From: Bacteroidota bacterium
Lineage (GTDB): Bacteria; Bacteroidota; Ignavibacteria; Ignavibacteriales; Melioribacteraceae
Reading direction: 5' to 3'
DNA: 64,000 bases
Assembly: GCA_018829205.1 (NCBI GenBank)
Contig: JAHJUE010000019.1
Location: 62,001-126,000 of the forward strand
This document shows positions 51,551 to 61,985 of the stretch, piece after piece (the first letter of the stretch is position 1; the number at the start of each line of letters is the position of its first letter). The notes under the pieces are model-generated. The model had not been told where the DNA came from. It did not search any database and saw only the letters and a list, made by a program, of their open reading frames with translations. Position numbers and translations under genes: made by a program.

Positions 51551-52567
51551 ATGAAATATCGAACTTTAGGAGATACAGGTGTTTTGATATCCGAATTGTG
51601 TTTTGGCACTATGGGTTTTGGAGGCACTGATATGTGGGCTAATGTTGGTAAAACACAACAAGACGAAGCCGATAGATTGGTGGGTATTGCAATAGACGCC
51701 GGTATTAACTTTTTTGATACTGCGAACATTTATTCGACTGGTATTTCAGAGCAGATACTCGGGAAGTCTTTAGGTACGAAAAGAAAAAATGTAATCCTTG
51801 CAACGAAAGTTAGAGGCAAAATGGGTGAAGGCGTTAATGATGTTGGTTTATCACGAGTTCACATTATGCAGCAAGTTGATGAAAGCTTAAAGAGACTTGG
51901 AACAGATTATATTGATCTCTATCAGATTCACGGTTTCGATATACTTACACCTCTTGAAGAAACATTACGTGCTTTAGATGATTTGGTCAAAAGCGGAAAA
52001 GTCAGGTACATCGGATGTTCTAACTTAACAGCCTGGCAATTGATGAAGAGTTTGTGGATATCTGATAAAAATGGTTTCAATAAATTCAAATCGCTTCAAG
52101 CTTATTATTCGATTGCTGGGAGAGATTTGGAAAGAGAAATTGTACCATTGCTTAAAGATCAAAAATTGGGTTTGATGGTATGGAGTCCACTTGCTGGAGG
52201 ATTTTTGTCCGGTAAATACAGAAGAAATCAAATGCCGGAAGAAAATTCGAGAAGAAAAGAATTTGACTTTCCACCAATCAATAAAGAAAAAGCTTTTAAT
52301 ATTATTGATGTGATGAATGAATTAGGTAAAACACATAATGCTTCAGTTGCTCAAGTTGCTTTAGCGTGGTTATTACATCAGAAAGTTGTTTCGAGTGTTA
52401 TAATAGGCGTTAAAAATGAAACCCAGTTAAAAGATAATCTAAAGTCCACTGAAATAACTTTTACAGAAGATGGGCTGAGAAAATTAGATGAAGTAAGCAA
52501 ACTTGATCCGGAATATCCCGGCTGGATGGTTGATTTTATGCAGCAAGATCGAATAGTTAATCAATAA
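51551..52567 (+). CDS. Aldo/keto reductase
   Basis: A 338-residue TIM-barrel reductase. Catalytic residues: Asp and Tyr in FFDTANIYSTGISE, Lys in VILATKVRG, His in LYQIHGFD; C-terminal VIIGVKNETQLKDNLK binds NADPH. AKR11/12-like. Probably reduces aldehydes, consistent with the detoxification setting. Confidence 0.92.
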   Translation: MKYRTLGDTGVLISELCFGTMGFGGTDMWANVGKTQQDEADRLVGIAIDAGINFFDTANIYSTGISEQILGKSLGTKRKNVILATKVRGKMGEGVNDVGLSRVHIMQQVDESLKRLGTDYIDLYQIHGFDILTPLEETLRALDDLVKSGKVRYIGCSNLTAWQLMKSLWISDKNGFNKFKSLQAYYSIAGRDLEREIVPLLKDQKLGLMVWSPLAGGFLSGKYRRNQMPEENSRRKEFDFPPINKEKAFNIIDVMNELGKTHNASVAQVALAWLLHQKVVSSVIIGVKNETQLKDNLKSTEITFTEDGLRKLDEVSKLDPEYPGWMVDFMQQDRIVNQ

Positions 52568-52579
52568 GGTATTTACTCG

Positions 52580-53074
52580 GTGAAAAGTAAAAACACTTTA
52601 ACGAAGGCGCTATTTATAATGATTCTAAGCTTTGTCCTTTATAATAGCGCCTTTTCACAAAACTTCTCATCTTTTGTATTCTCATTTGGAAAATTTAATG
52701 CATTAGAAAAAGATATCGGAGTACTTGAGAGCGGAATTGAGCTTCGGGCAAATATAACCGACTTTCTGACATTAAATCAAATCATTGGAATAATGACTAC
52801 TTCAAAGATGAGTAATTATTTTTACTTTGGTTTATGCAAAGAGATAATCTTCGATTCTTATTTTATTACACCAAGTTTTGCAATAGGTCTTTACACAAAA
52901 GGCAGGGGTAAAGATCTTGGTAATCTCTTAGAATTTAGATCACAAGTTGAGATTTCCTACATTATAAAAAAGGGTCTGCGCGTTGGTATGAGCTTTAATC
53001 ACATATCTAATGGTGGATTTGCCGATTACAATCCCGGTGTTGAAAGTCTTTCCTTCTTTTTGATTTTATATTAG
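52580..53074 (+). CDS. PagL-like lipid A 3-O-deacylase
   Basis: A 164-residue outer-membrane protein with GTG start and signal peptide (ALFIMILSFVLYNSAFSQ). Beta-strand pattern and the C-terminal GMSFNHISNGGFADYNPGVES, which matches the PagL His-Ser catalytic pair and Glu. It would remove a primary acyl chain from lipid A. Confidence 0.85.
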   Translation: MKSKNTLTKALFIMILSFVLYNSAFSQNFSSFVFSFGKFNALEKDIGVLESGIELRANITDFLTLNQIIGIMTTSKMSNYFYFGLCKEIIFDSYFITPSFAIGLYTKGRGKDLGNLLEFRSQVEISYIIKKGLRVGMSFNHISNGGFADYNPGVESLSFFLILY

Positions 53075-53188
53075 AAAAATATAACTGCCAAATATTCTAC
53101 ACATTTTTTTTGTAATGCAAGAAAGCGAGTATAACTACTTGACAAATATCATGATTATTCATACGTTTCGAACATTCTAATAAAAAGT

Positions 53189-53818
53189 TTGATAATTATA
53201 AAAACGACTAAAGTTAATATAGCAGATAGGAAAAAAGGTATAATCTTAGATGTTACCAAAAAACTAATTGTGCAATATGGATACGCAAAGACAACACTTG
53301 ATGATATTGCAGGTGCATTAGGAATAAAAAAATCTTCCCTCTATTACTATTATAAAAACAAAGAAGATATTATATATGAAGTTATGATGCGGGAAAAATC
53401 ATTATATCTAAAATGTATTAAAGAAGCGTTGGAAATTGAGGGAAGCACTCTTTATAAGGTATTAAGCTATGAAAGAGCAAAAGAAAATTATCTGAAAGAA
53501 TCTATCAGCCCTTTTGATTTAACAGTGAGTCAGTTTATCGAAATTAAAAAAAGCATTAAAGATATCTTTAAAAATATTGAGTGTGATGAAAAACAGATTT
53601 TGGCTGAAGTAATTTCAAACGGAATAAAAAAGAATGAGCTAAAAAAATGCAGCAAGGATAGGGTAGCCGAAACCATAATTAATATTTCAGAAGCAATCAG
53701 GCTTAAAGAATTTCATAATTCTGAAACACAGCGGATGAAAGAGTCGGATTTCGATAAAGTGCGAAAACAAATTGAAGAAATAATCAACTTAATATTCGAT
53801 GGAATTAAAAAACAATAA
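53189..53818 (+). CDS. TetR family regulator
   Basis: A 209-residue repressor (TTG start). HTH: DVTKKLIVQYGYAKTTLDDIAGALGIKKSSLYYYYKNKEDIIYEV. It overlaps the next TetR gene by 20 bp, so two different TetR proteins head the second RND operon. Confidence 0.87.
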   Translation: MIIIKTTKVNIADRKKGIILDVTKKLIVQYGYAKTTLDDIAGALGIKKSSLYYYYKNKEDIIYEVMMREKSLYLKCIKEALEIEGSTLYKVLSYERAKENYLKESISPFDLTVSQFIEIKKSIKDIFKNIECDEKQILAEVISNGIKKNELKKCSKDRVAETIINISEAIRLKEFHNSETQRMKESDFDKVRKQIEEIINLIFDGIKKQ

Positions 53819-54416
53819 AACATTAACGAGAAAAGAAAAAGAATACTTATATCATAAAAAAGATATAATGTGTTTTGCTGTTGAAGTATTTGGTAAATAT
53901 GGATATGAAACAGCAACAACTGCCGAAATTTCAGATTCTGCCGGTTATGCAAAGGGCTCTTTATACGTTTATTTTAAGAATAAGAGAGAATTGTTTCTGG
54001 AAGTTGTTAATGAAATTTTGAATGATATAGTAGAAATAATAGATGAATCTTTTGTTCAGTCAAATGCACAGCAATGTATAGAAAAATATTTTGAAAACTT
54101 AGGTGATTATTTCAATGCAAATAGATCTGCTTATGAACTGCTTATGAGAGAGGGTTACACATTACAAAAAGGTGAACTTGAAAAAGAAAATCCGGCGCTG
54201 TCAAGACGAATTATTCAATTAAACAGAATGATTGCAAAAAAATTAAGTTCATTTATAGAGTTAAAAAATTTTGACAAAGACGAACTGGAATATATTGTTA
54301 CGCTTCTTCATAGCAGTTTTTTCTTTTCACAAATGAAAATCAATTTTTCACCAAAGAAAAAAGGAAAAATTTTGAAAATGCTTACAAAAATTACCTTCGA
54401 AGGAATTCTAAATTAA
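53799..54416 (+). CDS. TetR family regulator
   Basis: A 205-residue repressor. HTH: VEVFGKYGYETATTAEISDSAGYAKGSLYVYFKNKRELFLEV. Lies 15 bp before the TolC gene and presumably senses the pump substrate. Confidence 0.88.
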   Translation: MELKNNKTLTRKEKEYLYHKKDIMCFAVEVFGKYGYETATTAEISDSAGYAKGSLYVYFKNKRELFLEVVNEILNDIVEIIDESFVQSNAQQCIEKYFENLGDYFNANRSAYELLMREGYTLQKGELEKENPALSRRIIQLNRMIAKKLSSFIELKNFDKDELEYIVTLLHSSFFFSQMKINFSPKKKGKILKMLTKITFEGILN

Positions 54417-54431
54417 AGGAGAAAAATATAA

Positions 54432-55739
54432 GTGAAGAAAATCATTTTAATGTTATTTGCAGGAACGTGCTTACTTACGGCGCAAGAAAAAGTAATGAAT
54501 TTAGATTTACAAAAAGCAATTCAGATTGCATTAGAAAAAAATACAGAAATTAAAGTGGCAAAACTTGAAGTTAATAAATCGGAGGAAAAACTTCGCGAAG
54601 CAAGAAGCGGTCTTTTCCCGAACATTGAAGCAAACGGGCAGTATCAACGTTATATCGAAAAGCCGGTAATTTTTTTACCGCCCGGCTCCCCATTCGGTGA
54701 GGTTCTGGAAATAGGATCAAACAACTCTTATCTCGGAACTATAGGCGCAAGAGTTCCTATATTTTCTATGGGGCTTTATGACGGCATCGGGGTCGCCTCA
54801 AAATCTGTAGAGTTAAATTCAGAAAATCTGCGTTTTACAGAGGTCGCAACAGTCAACTATGTTAAGAAAATATTTTATTCCGTGCTGCTTGCAAGAGAAT
54901 TTAAAGATGTAATAAACCAGAGTTTGCAAAATGCTTTAGATCAACTGGAAAATGTTAAACGGCGTAATAAGCAGGAAGTTGCATCAGATTATGACTTACT
55001 GCGTGCAGAGGTGCAGGTTGAAAATCTAAGGCCCCAGGTAATTCAGGCAGAAAACAATTATGAAATTTCTAAGGAAAATCTGAAAGTGCTTATTGGCTTA
55101 AAATCAGAACAAGAGATTAATATTTTAGGCGAATTTGATTTTGACGGACAGTATAGTCTTTCGTTGCAGCAGCTGCTTGATGATGCATTAAATAATAACC
55201 CCCAATTAGCAATTTTAAATAAGCAGGAAGAAATAACAAACAGAACAGTATCTCTTGAAAAATCTGCTTACTTCCCTTCCCTTGCTGCATTTGGAAATTA
55301 TCAATACCAGGCACAATCAGATGATTTTAAAATCAGTGATTATAGGTGGGTAAGCACATTTGTAGTAGGATTGCAGTTACAGATACCAATATTTAACGGT
55401 TTTAAAACTCCGGCTCGTGTGGAACAGGCAAACATAACCCTAAACCAGGTTGAAGAGCAAAAGCAGGGTTTTACAAAGGCACTGAAAACTCAACTGCAAA
55501 ATGTTGTTTATGTAATTGAGCAGACAATAATAAGAATTAAAGGGCAGGATAAAAATATTGAACAGGCACAGCAAGGTTATGAGATTGCAAGAACAAGATT
55601 TGAAAACGGACTTGCAACTCAGCTTGAAGTTAATGATGCAGAATTAGCTTTAAGACAGGCAAGGTTAAATAAGCTTCAGGCAGTTTATGACCTAAGAATT
55701 GCTGAGGCAGAACTGCAAATGATTTTAGGAAAAAACTAA
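54432..55739 (+). CDS. TolC-family outer-membrane channel (second copy)
   Basis: A 435-residue OEP protein, GTG start with GGAG upstream. Signal peptide KKIILMLFAGTCLLTAQ; two OEP domains ending in ARTRFENGLATQLEVNDAELALRQARLNKLQAVYDLRIAEAELQMILGKN. Operon order channel-adaptor-pump differs from the first RND operon. Confidence 0.93.
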   Translation: MKKIILMLFAGTCLLTAQEKVMNLDLQKAIQIALEKNTEIKVAKLEVNKSEEKLREARSGLFPNIEANGQYQRYIEKPVIFLPPGSPFGEVLEIGSNNSYLGTIGARVPIFSMGLYDGIGVASKSVELNSENLRFTEVATVNYVKKIFYSVLLAREFKDVINQSLQNALDQLENVKRRNKQEVASDYDLLRAEVQVENLRPQVIQAENNYEISKENLKVLIGLKSEQEINILGEFDFDGQYSLSLQQLLDDALNNNPQLAILNKQEEITNRTVSLEKSAYFPSLAAFGNYQYQAQSDDFKISDYRWVSTFVVGLQLQIPIFNGFKTPARVEQANITLNQVEEQKQGFTKALKTQLQNVVYVIEQTIIRIKGQDKNIEQAQQGYEIARTRFENGLATQLEVNDAELALRQARLNKLQAVYDLRIAEAELQMILGKN

Positions 55740-55762
55740 AAAATTGTTAAGGAGAAAAAATA

Positions 55763-56803
55763 ATGTTAAAGAAAATTTTGATAATTACACTTCCTTTAAT
55801 TTTACTAATTATATCAAGCTGTTCAAATGATGAAGGGGAAGCCAGTAATAATGCAGATACTGCTGTACCGGTAGTTGTAAGTACAGTAAAAGATACAATA
55901 ATAACAAGAAGTATTGATTTAGTAGGAACTTTAGCTCCGTGGAAGGAAGCAAATCTCGGCGCACAAACAACTGGAAGAATTGAAAAAATATTTGTAGAAG
56001 AAGGCAGCGAAGTTAAAGAAGGCGATCTTCTTTTCCAGATGGATGATACACAATTAGCTCAAGCTAAGATTCAATATGAAGTTGCAAAGGATGATTTTAA
56101 CAGAATGAAGCCACTAAATGAACAGGGTTCAATCTCTAAACAGGAGTTTGATAAGGTTAAGGCAGCTTACGAGAACGCCGAATATTCTTACAAGTTATTA
56201 TTAACAAACACTCAGTTCAAAGCTCCATTTTCCGGAGTTATTACATCAAAGAAAATGAATGATGGAGAAGTATTTATGCTTGCACCTACAGGCGGTGCGT
56301 CGGCAATAGTAACGTTGATGCAGATAAATCCACTAAAATTAGAAGTTAGCATTAGTGAACAATATTTTAAGAATGTTAAGCTCGGTCAAAAAACTAAACT
56401 TGAAGCGGACGCTTATCCAGATATGAACTTTGAAGGAACAGTGAGCAAAATAAATCCTACAATAAATAAGGATACGAGAACCTTCGATGTAGAAATTAAA
56501 GTACCAAATGCAAAAAATGTACTTAGACCCGGGATGTATATTAGAGCGAGGCTGTTTATAGGCAATGAAAAAATTACGGCAGTTCCACGCTCTGCAATAT
56601 TAAGGATGGCTGCTTCAAATGTTTTTTATGCATTTGTTATTGAGAACAATACCGCCAAAAGAGTAACAGTAACAAAGGGCGAAGAATATGATGAGATCGT
56701 CGAAATAAAAAGCGGATTAAATGCGGGCAATGTATTAGTTACAACAGGACAAGGAAATTTAAAGGACGACTCACGAGTAAAAATAACAGAAGGAGCTAGA
56801 TAA
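55763..56803 (+). CDS. RND efflux membrane-fusion lipoprotein
   Basis: A 346-residue adaptor, lipobox LIISSCSN. Lipoyl half-motifs ANLGAQTTGRIEKIFVEEGSEVKEGDLLFQMDD and TQFKAPFSGVITSKKMNDGEV. AGGAG site. One base separates it from the pump gene. Confidence 0.93.
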   Translation: MLKKILIITLPLILLIISSCSNDEGEASNNADTAVPVVVSTVKDTIITRSIDLVGTLAPWKEANLGAQTTGRIEKIFVEEGSEVKEGDLLFQMDDTQLAQAKIQYEVAKDDFNRMKPLNEQGSISKQEFDKVKAAYENAEYSYKLLLTNTQFKAPFSGVITSKKMNDGEVFMLAPTGGASAIVTLMQINPLKLEVSISEQYFKNVKLGQKTKLEADAYPDMNFEGTVSKINPTINKDTRTFDVEIKVPNAKNVLRPGMYIRARLFIGNEKITAVPRSAILRMAASNVFYAFVIENNTAKRVTVTKGEEYDEIVEIKSGLNAGNVLVTTGQGNLKDDSRVKITEGAR

Positions 56804-56804
56804 T

Positions 56805-59800
56805 ATGAGTTTGCCAGATATATCCGTACGGAGACCAATTACAACATTAATGCTTTTTATTGCGATACTAATAATTGGTTTAGTATCGTTTCAAAGACTC
56901 CCTATTGATCTTTTCCCGGAAATTGAACCGCCGGTTATAAGTGTGCTGATTCAATATCCCGGGGCAAGCGCTCAAGACGTTGAGCTTAACGTAACTAAAA
57001 AGGTGGAAACCGGACTTGGCGCGGTAAGCGAGCTTAAAACTATCAGATCAACCTCTATTGATGGTATTTCGGTTACTACATTGGAGTTTGAATTCGGAAC
57101 AAACCTCGATGAGGCTTCAAATGATATTAGAGATGCTTTAGAGTTTGTTAAAAGACAATTACCCGAGGATGCAGAAGCTCCTTTTATCTTTAAATTCAGC
57201 ACAAATTTCTTCCCGATTGTTTTTCTTGGTGTAACTGCCGATGCAAGCTATGAAGGATTGAATAAATTAATTCAAGACGAGATCGTTGATCCTCTTAAAC
57301 GGGTACCGGGAGTAGGAACCGTTCAGGCATTCGGCGGTCCAATCCGGCAAATAAACGTAAGCGTTGACCCGAATAAACTCGAAGCGTACAATATTACTAC
57401 CACTCAGATTGCACAAATACTAAGCGCTGAAAATCTTAATCTCCCCTCCGGCAATATTAAGATGGGTAAGATAGATTATAATCTGAGAGTGCCGGGAGAA
57501 TTTACCGATGTTAGAGAAATAGAAAAGGTTGTTGTTTCACAAAAAGATGGAAGGATAGTTTATCTAAAGGATGTTGCAAGCGTTTCCGATTCGCTTAAAG
57601 AAAGAACGATTCAAACGAAGTTAAACGGGAAACACGGGCTTCAGGTTATCGTACAAAAACAATCGGGTGCAAATACTGTTGAAGTAGCTGACGCAGTTTT
57701 TGCAAAATTGGATGAGCTTGAAAAAAAGCTCCCCCCAGATGTTAAAGTAAATGTTATTGTTGACGGCTCTGAGTTTATAGTATCTTCAATTGCCAATCTT
57801 TCCGAAGCCGTTATACTTGGCGGAGTTTTTGTTTCATTAGTATTGCTTATATTCTTAAGAAGGTGGAGAGCTACTTTCATCGTCCTCCTCGCACTTCCTT
57901 TTTCACTTATCGGCGCTTTCATATATCTTTACTTTACGGGCAATACCATCAACATTATATCTCTCTCATCACTGTCTATAGCAATAGGAATGGTTGTTGA
58001 CGATGCAATTGTTATTCTTGAAAATATAACCACTCATATCGAAAGAGGGTCAAGACCAAGAGAGGCGGCAATATTCGGTTCTACCGAAGTTGGTCTTGCT
58101 GTTACTGCAGCTACCCTTACTATAGTTGCTGTATTTTTTCCGTTAGTGTTCATTACCGGTTTATCGGGTATTCTTTTTAATCAGTTGGGTTTCCTCGTTA
58201 CTGTAACAATACTTATATCCTTGCTTGCTTCATTAACCCTAGTCCCGATGCTTGCTTCAAAAATGCTGAAACCTACAAAAGAAGAAAAGCCGATAAAAAA
58301 CAAATTATTAAAATCAATTGATGGAAGACTCGCTAAAGCATTTGATGCAATAGATTCCTTCTATCAAAAAGTTCTTACCTGGGCTTTGGGAAATAAAGTT
58401 AAGATTGTGTTGGGAGCCATTCTGATTTTTGTTGCTTCAATTGCGTTATTTACACAAATCGGCACTGGATTTATTCCACGCTCAGATTCCGCTTCAATAT
58501 CTCTTTCCGTTGAATTAGAACCAGGTATAAAATTAGAAGAAACAAATAAATATGTTGAAAAAATTGAAAGTATAATAAATGAAGAATTTCCGGAAGTGAG
58601 ATTCACAAGTACAAGAGCCGGCGTTAATGATGAAGGATTTTCATCTATATTATTCGGGCAAAGCGAAGGTTCAAACATATTTACTGCTCAAATGCGTCTG
58701 ATGAGAAAAACACAAAGAGAAAGATCTATTTTTGAAATAAGTGATTCGCTTAGAAAAAGACTTGAACCGATTCCCGGCATAAAATCTTTTGTTATTAATA
58801 CAGAAGGTATGGGAGCAATACTAACGGGTGGTTCAACATCTCCCATTGAAGTTAATATTATCGGAAACAATCTGATAACTACCGAAAAGGTTGCAGAGGA
58901 ATTAAAAACTTTTATGACGCAATTACCGGGTACAAGAGATGTTAAAATCGGAAGAGGCGAGTTCAGACCGGAATTGCAGGTTATACTGGATCGGGAAAAA
59001 ATGGCATTAAATGGTTTGAACACTGCAATGGTTGCAAACACTCTGCGCAATAATGTTTATGGATTAATTGCAACAAAATACAGAGAAGAAGGGGATGAAT
59101 ACGATATATTCATTCGTTTCCCATCGAACTACAGAACATCTCAAAAGTTAATTGGAGATGTTCCTGTTAAAACTATTGCAGGAAATATTGTAAAGCTAAA
59201 AGATGTTGGCGATGTGGTTCAAAGATATTCGCCGCCGGATATACAAAGAGAAGACCAGGAACGGGTTGTACGCGTTACAGCTTTTAATGAAGGAAGAGCG
59301 CTGGGCGACATAGCAGCAGATATTCAAAATTATGTGGCTCAGATGGATATGCCGCAAGGAATTGTAATTGAATATGGCGGAGAGATTGAACAGCAATCCG
59401 AAGCTTTTACCGATCTGCTTCTTTTGCTTGTATTAAGCATAGTTTTGGTTTATATGGTTATGGCGGCACAGTTTGAATCTTTATTAGATCCATTCATAAT
59501 TATGTTCTCAATTCCTTTTGCCTTCACAGGTGTTGCCTTAGGACTTTTTGTGTTCGGAGAAACATTTAACGTAATTTCATTCCTCGGGGCAATATTATTA
59601 GTGGGTATTGTTGTTAAGAATGCTATTGTGCTTGTTGACTATATAAACATTACAAGAGCAAGAGGTTACGAACTTAAGGAAGCAATTATTTATGCGGGCA
59701 GAAACAGATTGAGACCGGTTTTAATGACAACTCTCACAACGCTGCTCGGTACGCTGCCGCTTGTTATCAGCTCCGGCGAAGGTTCTGAAGTTTGGAGACC

Positions 59801-59918
59801 TTTAGGTGTGGCTACCGTTGGAGGATTAACAGTTTCTACAATTATTACTCTGCTGCTTGTGCCGGTTATTTACTCAATTTTTGAAACACGCGTTAAAAAG
59901 AAAAAACAAGTACATTAA
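56805..59918 (+). CDS. RND multidrug efflux transporter (HAE1 type)
   Basis: A 1037-residue pump. TM4 GMVVDDAIVILENI has the two proton-relay Asp residues; PGASAQDVELNVTKKVE, and C-terminal GAILLVGIVVKNAIVLVDYI. Twelve helices. Distinct from the first pump, which has Asp-Asn at this site. Confidence 0.95.
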   Translation: MSLPDISVRRPITTLMLFIAILIIGLVSFQRLPIDLFPEIEPPVISVLIQYPGASAQDVELNVTKKVETGLGAVSELKTIRSTSIDGISVTTLEFEFGTNLDEASNDIRDALEFVKRQLPEDAEAPFIFKFSTNFFPIVFLGVTADASYEGLNKLIQDEIVDPLKRVPGVGTVQAFGGPIRQINVSVDPNKLEAYNITTTQIAQILSAENLNLPSGNIKMGKIDYNLRVPGEFTDVREIEKVVVSQKDGRIVYLKDVASVSDSLKERTIQTKLNGKHGLQVIVQKQSGANTVEVADAVFAKLDELEKKLPPDVKVNVIVDGSEFIVSSIANLSEAVILGGVFVSLVLLIFLRRWRATFIVLLALPFSLIGAFIYLYFTGNTINIISLSSLSIAIGMVVDDAIVILENITTHIERGSRPREAAIFGSTEVGLAVTAATLTIVAVFFPLVFITGLSGILFNQLGFLVTVTILISLLASLTLVPMLASKMLKPTKEEKPIKNKLLKSIDGRLAKAFDAIDSFYQKVLTWALGNKVKIVLGAILIFVASIALFTQIGTGFIPRSDSASISLSVELEPGIKLEETNKYVEKIESIINEEFPEVRFTSTRAGVNDEGFSSILFGQSEGSNIFTAQMRLMRKTQRERSIFEISDSLRKRLEPIPGIKSFVINTEGMGAILTGGSTSPIEVNIIGNNLITTEKVAEELKTFMTQLPGTRDVKIGRGEFRPELQVILDREKMALNGLNTAMVANTLRNNVYGLIATKYREEGDEYDIFIRFPSNYRTSQKLIGDVPVKTIAGNIVKLKDVGDVVQRYSPPDIQREDQERVVRVTAFNEGRALGDIAADIQNYVAQMDMPQGIVIEYGGEIEQQSEAFTDLLLLLVLSIVLVYMVMAAQFESLLDPFIIMFSIPFAFTGVALGLFVFGETFNVISFLGAILLVGIVVKNAIVLVDYINITRARGYELKEAIIYAGRNRLRPVLMTTLTTLLGTLPLVISSGEGSEVWRPLGVATVGGLTVSTIITLLLVPVIYSIFETRVKKKKQVH

Positions 59919-59930
59919 GAAGGGGAAAAA

Positions 59931-60224
59931 ATGAAAGCAGTAATGATAGTTTATAATCACGGAATTACCGAGGAAGTTGACGAAGCATTAGAACAATTAA
60001 ATATAAGAGGATTTACGAGATTTTTAGATGTTCACGGTCAGGGTTCGGATAAAGGCGACCCGCATTTTGGAACTCATATTTGGCCAAGTAAAAATGCTGT
60101 TGTCATAACGGTTATAGAAGATAATTTAGTTGAAAGTTTATCGGAAAAAGTAAAAGAAATAAATGCAGATGCTGAAGAACAAGGCATTCACGCTTTTGTT
60201 TGGAGTATTGATAAAATGATTTAG
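59931..60224 (+). CDS. PII-like transporter-associated protein (PG0541 type)
   Basis: A 97-residue ferredoxin-like-fold protein: MKAVMIVYNHGITEEVDEALEQLNIRGFTRFLDVHGQGSDKGDPHFGTHIWP. It is the kind of PII-related protein encoded behind RND pumps in Bacteroidota and probably modulates pump activity by trimer binding. Confidence 0.85.
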   Translation: MKAVMIVYNHGITEEVDEALEQLNIRGFTRFLDVHGQGSDKGDPHFGTHIWPSKNAVVITVIEDNLVESLSEKVKEINADAEEQGIHAFVWSIDKMI

Positions 60225-60297
60225 CTGAATTAAAAAAAATATAATTAAAAAATGCTGAAAATATAGCAGGATTCATACTGGATTAGTATTGCAGTGT

Positions 60298-60945
60298 ATG
60301 AATAAAAAGTTGAAAAATAACGAGAAGTGGAAAGAAGAAAAGCAAAAAATCATCCGGTATGCAAGAGATAAATACTTTAAGGAAGGTTTTTTTAAAGCTT
60401 CGATGGATTCGCTTGCAGCCGATCTGCGGATGAGCAAAAAAACTATTTACAAATATTTTCCCGGCAAAGAAAAATTAGTTGAAGAGGTTATTTCAGACTT
60501 TATGAATTCTATTAAAGAAAAGATTGACGAAATATTCTGCTCAAAAAAAGATGCTGTTACAAAAGTTGCAGAATTCATTGAACTTATTGGAAATATTATA
60601 TCTCAATTCAGCGAAAACTGGCTTAAAGATTTGAAGATACATACGCCGGCTTTATGGATTAAAATAGATTCTTTTCGTACAAAAAAAATTACTGCTGCAA
60701 TATCAGGAATAATTGAACAAGGTAGGGCTGAAAAATTGTTTCTGGATTATCCAGCAGAAATAATCGTTCCGATATTTGTTGCTTCCATTCGGACAATAGT
60801 TAACCCGGATTTTCTGCTTAATAATAAATTTTCTTACAACCAGGCAGCTAAAATTTGTATTGAAATCTTAATAAACGGTATTCTTACTGAAAAAGGTAAA
60901 GTAATATTTTATAAATCTAACAGGAGTACCCTATGGAAATCTTAA
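60298..60945 (+). CDS. TetR family regulator
   Basis: About 215 residues. HTH: YARDKYFKEGFFKASMDSLAADLRMSKKTIYKYFPGKEKLVEEV. ATG at 60298 chosen over a TTG nine bases earlier. ATACT-GGATT-AGTAT (60275-60289) just upstream is a possible operator. It overlaps the DoxX gene by 13 bp, so it probably regulates the DoxX/thioesterase module. Confidence 0.87.
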   Translation: MNKKLKNNEKWKEEKQKIIRYARDKYFKEGFFKASMDSLAADLRMSKKTIYKYFPGKEKLVEEVISDFMNSIKEKIDEIFCSKKDAVTKVAEFIELIGNIISQFSENWLKDLKIHTPALWIKIDSFRTKKITAAISGIIEQGRAEKLFLDYPAEIIVPIFVASIRTIVNPDFLLNNKFSYNQAAKICIEILINGILTEKGKVIFYKSNRSTLWKS

Positions 60946-61328
60946 TACTTATCGCACGGTTTCTTTTTTCACTCATATTTTTAATGAGTGGAATGGGACA
61001 TTTCACACAAGCTAAAACTATGGCGGAATATACTAAATCGAAAAAAGTGCCGGCTCCTGGTTTGGCTGTTTTTGTAACCGGAATAATGTTACTGCTCGGA
61101 GGATTAAGTATTCTTTTGGGCGCGTTCGTTAATGTCGGCGCAATATTGCTTATAATATTTTTGATACCGACTGCATTTATAATGCATAACTTCTGGACTG
61201 TAAAAGATCCAATGATGAAACAGCAGGACCAGATTAATTTTATGAAAGATTTAGCTTTAGCCGGTGCAGCGTTTCTGATATGGTATTTGTATCAGACCGT
61301 TCCGGTACCATTGAGCTTAGCACAATAA
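60933..61328 (+). CDS. DoxX-family membrane protein (second copy)
   Basis: A 131-residue four-helix protein: MEILILIARFLFSLIFLMSGMGHFTQAKTMAEYTKSKKVPAPGLAVFVTGIMLLLGG, ending TVPVPLSLAQ. AGGAG precedes the ATG. Highly similar to 45471-45866. Confidence 0.9.
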   Translation: MEILILIARFLFSLIFLMSGMGHFTQAKTMAEYTKSKKVPAPGLAVFVTGIMLLLGGLSILLGAFVNVGAILLIIFLIPTAFIMHNFWTVKDPMMKQQDQINFMKDLALAGAAFLIWYLYQTVPVPLSLAQ

Positions 61329-61376
61329 AAAATAAATATCAGCCAGGCGGTTTGTAATATTAAGACAATGATTTAA

Positions 61377-61949
61377 TTGTTAAAACCGGATACATTGTTG
61401 ATCTTGAAAAAACTGTTTGATGATGAGCAAAAAATTCTGATGAGTATTAAAGATATTGTTAAAAAATTACAAAAGATTGAGAACCAACTGCCTTACAATA
61501 CATTTGTAAGTGATGGAAATAACAATAGGATTAACACGAGTTTTTATTTCGATAAAGACAGCAAGAGCGGTTATTTAGAAGTTATTTTCGGTGATTTATG
61601 TATTGGACCGCCCGGCTTTGCGCACGGAGGTGCAATTGCTTCTGTTTTCGATGAAGCTATGGGAGTAACTGCCTGGTTAAATGCTCATAAAGTAATGACC
61701 GCAAAATTGGAAATAAATTATTTGAAACCGGTTCCTTTAAATACAAAAATATTAGGTGAATTTTCTATCGAGAATATTAAAGGAAGGACTGTAAAAATCG
61801 GCGGAAGATTAGTCTCGGAAGATGAAGGAACTCTCTTTGCAGCAGCAAATGGAATTTTTGTGGTTGTTAATGCGAAGAAATTTGAAAATAAACTTAACCA
61901 GGATGCATCTTTCAATAAATTCAAAGAATTCTTAGAAAATCACAAATAA
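61377..61949 (+). CDS. PaaI-like hotdog thioesterase (second copy)
   Basis: A 190-residue protein with TTG start. Active segment PGFAHGGAIASVFDEAMGVTAWLN. The N-terminal 50 residues are helical and additional to the hotdog fold. Related to 43386-43874. Confidence 0.85.
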   Translation: MLKPDTLLILKKLFDDEQKILMSIKDIVKKLQKIENQLPYNTFVSDGNNNRINTSFYFDKDSKSGYLEVIFGDLCIGPPGFAHGGAIASVFDEAMGVTAWLNAHKVMTAKLEINYLKPVPLNTKILGEFSIENIKGRTVKIGGRLVSEDEGTLFAAANGIFVVVNAKKFENKLNQDASFNKFKEFLENHK

Positions 61950-61985
61950 TTCAATTTATTGTAATTTTCTCATATAAACTTATAG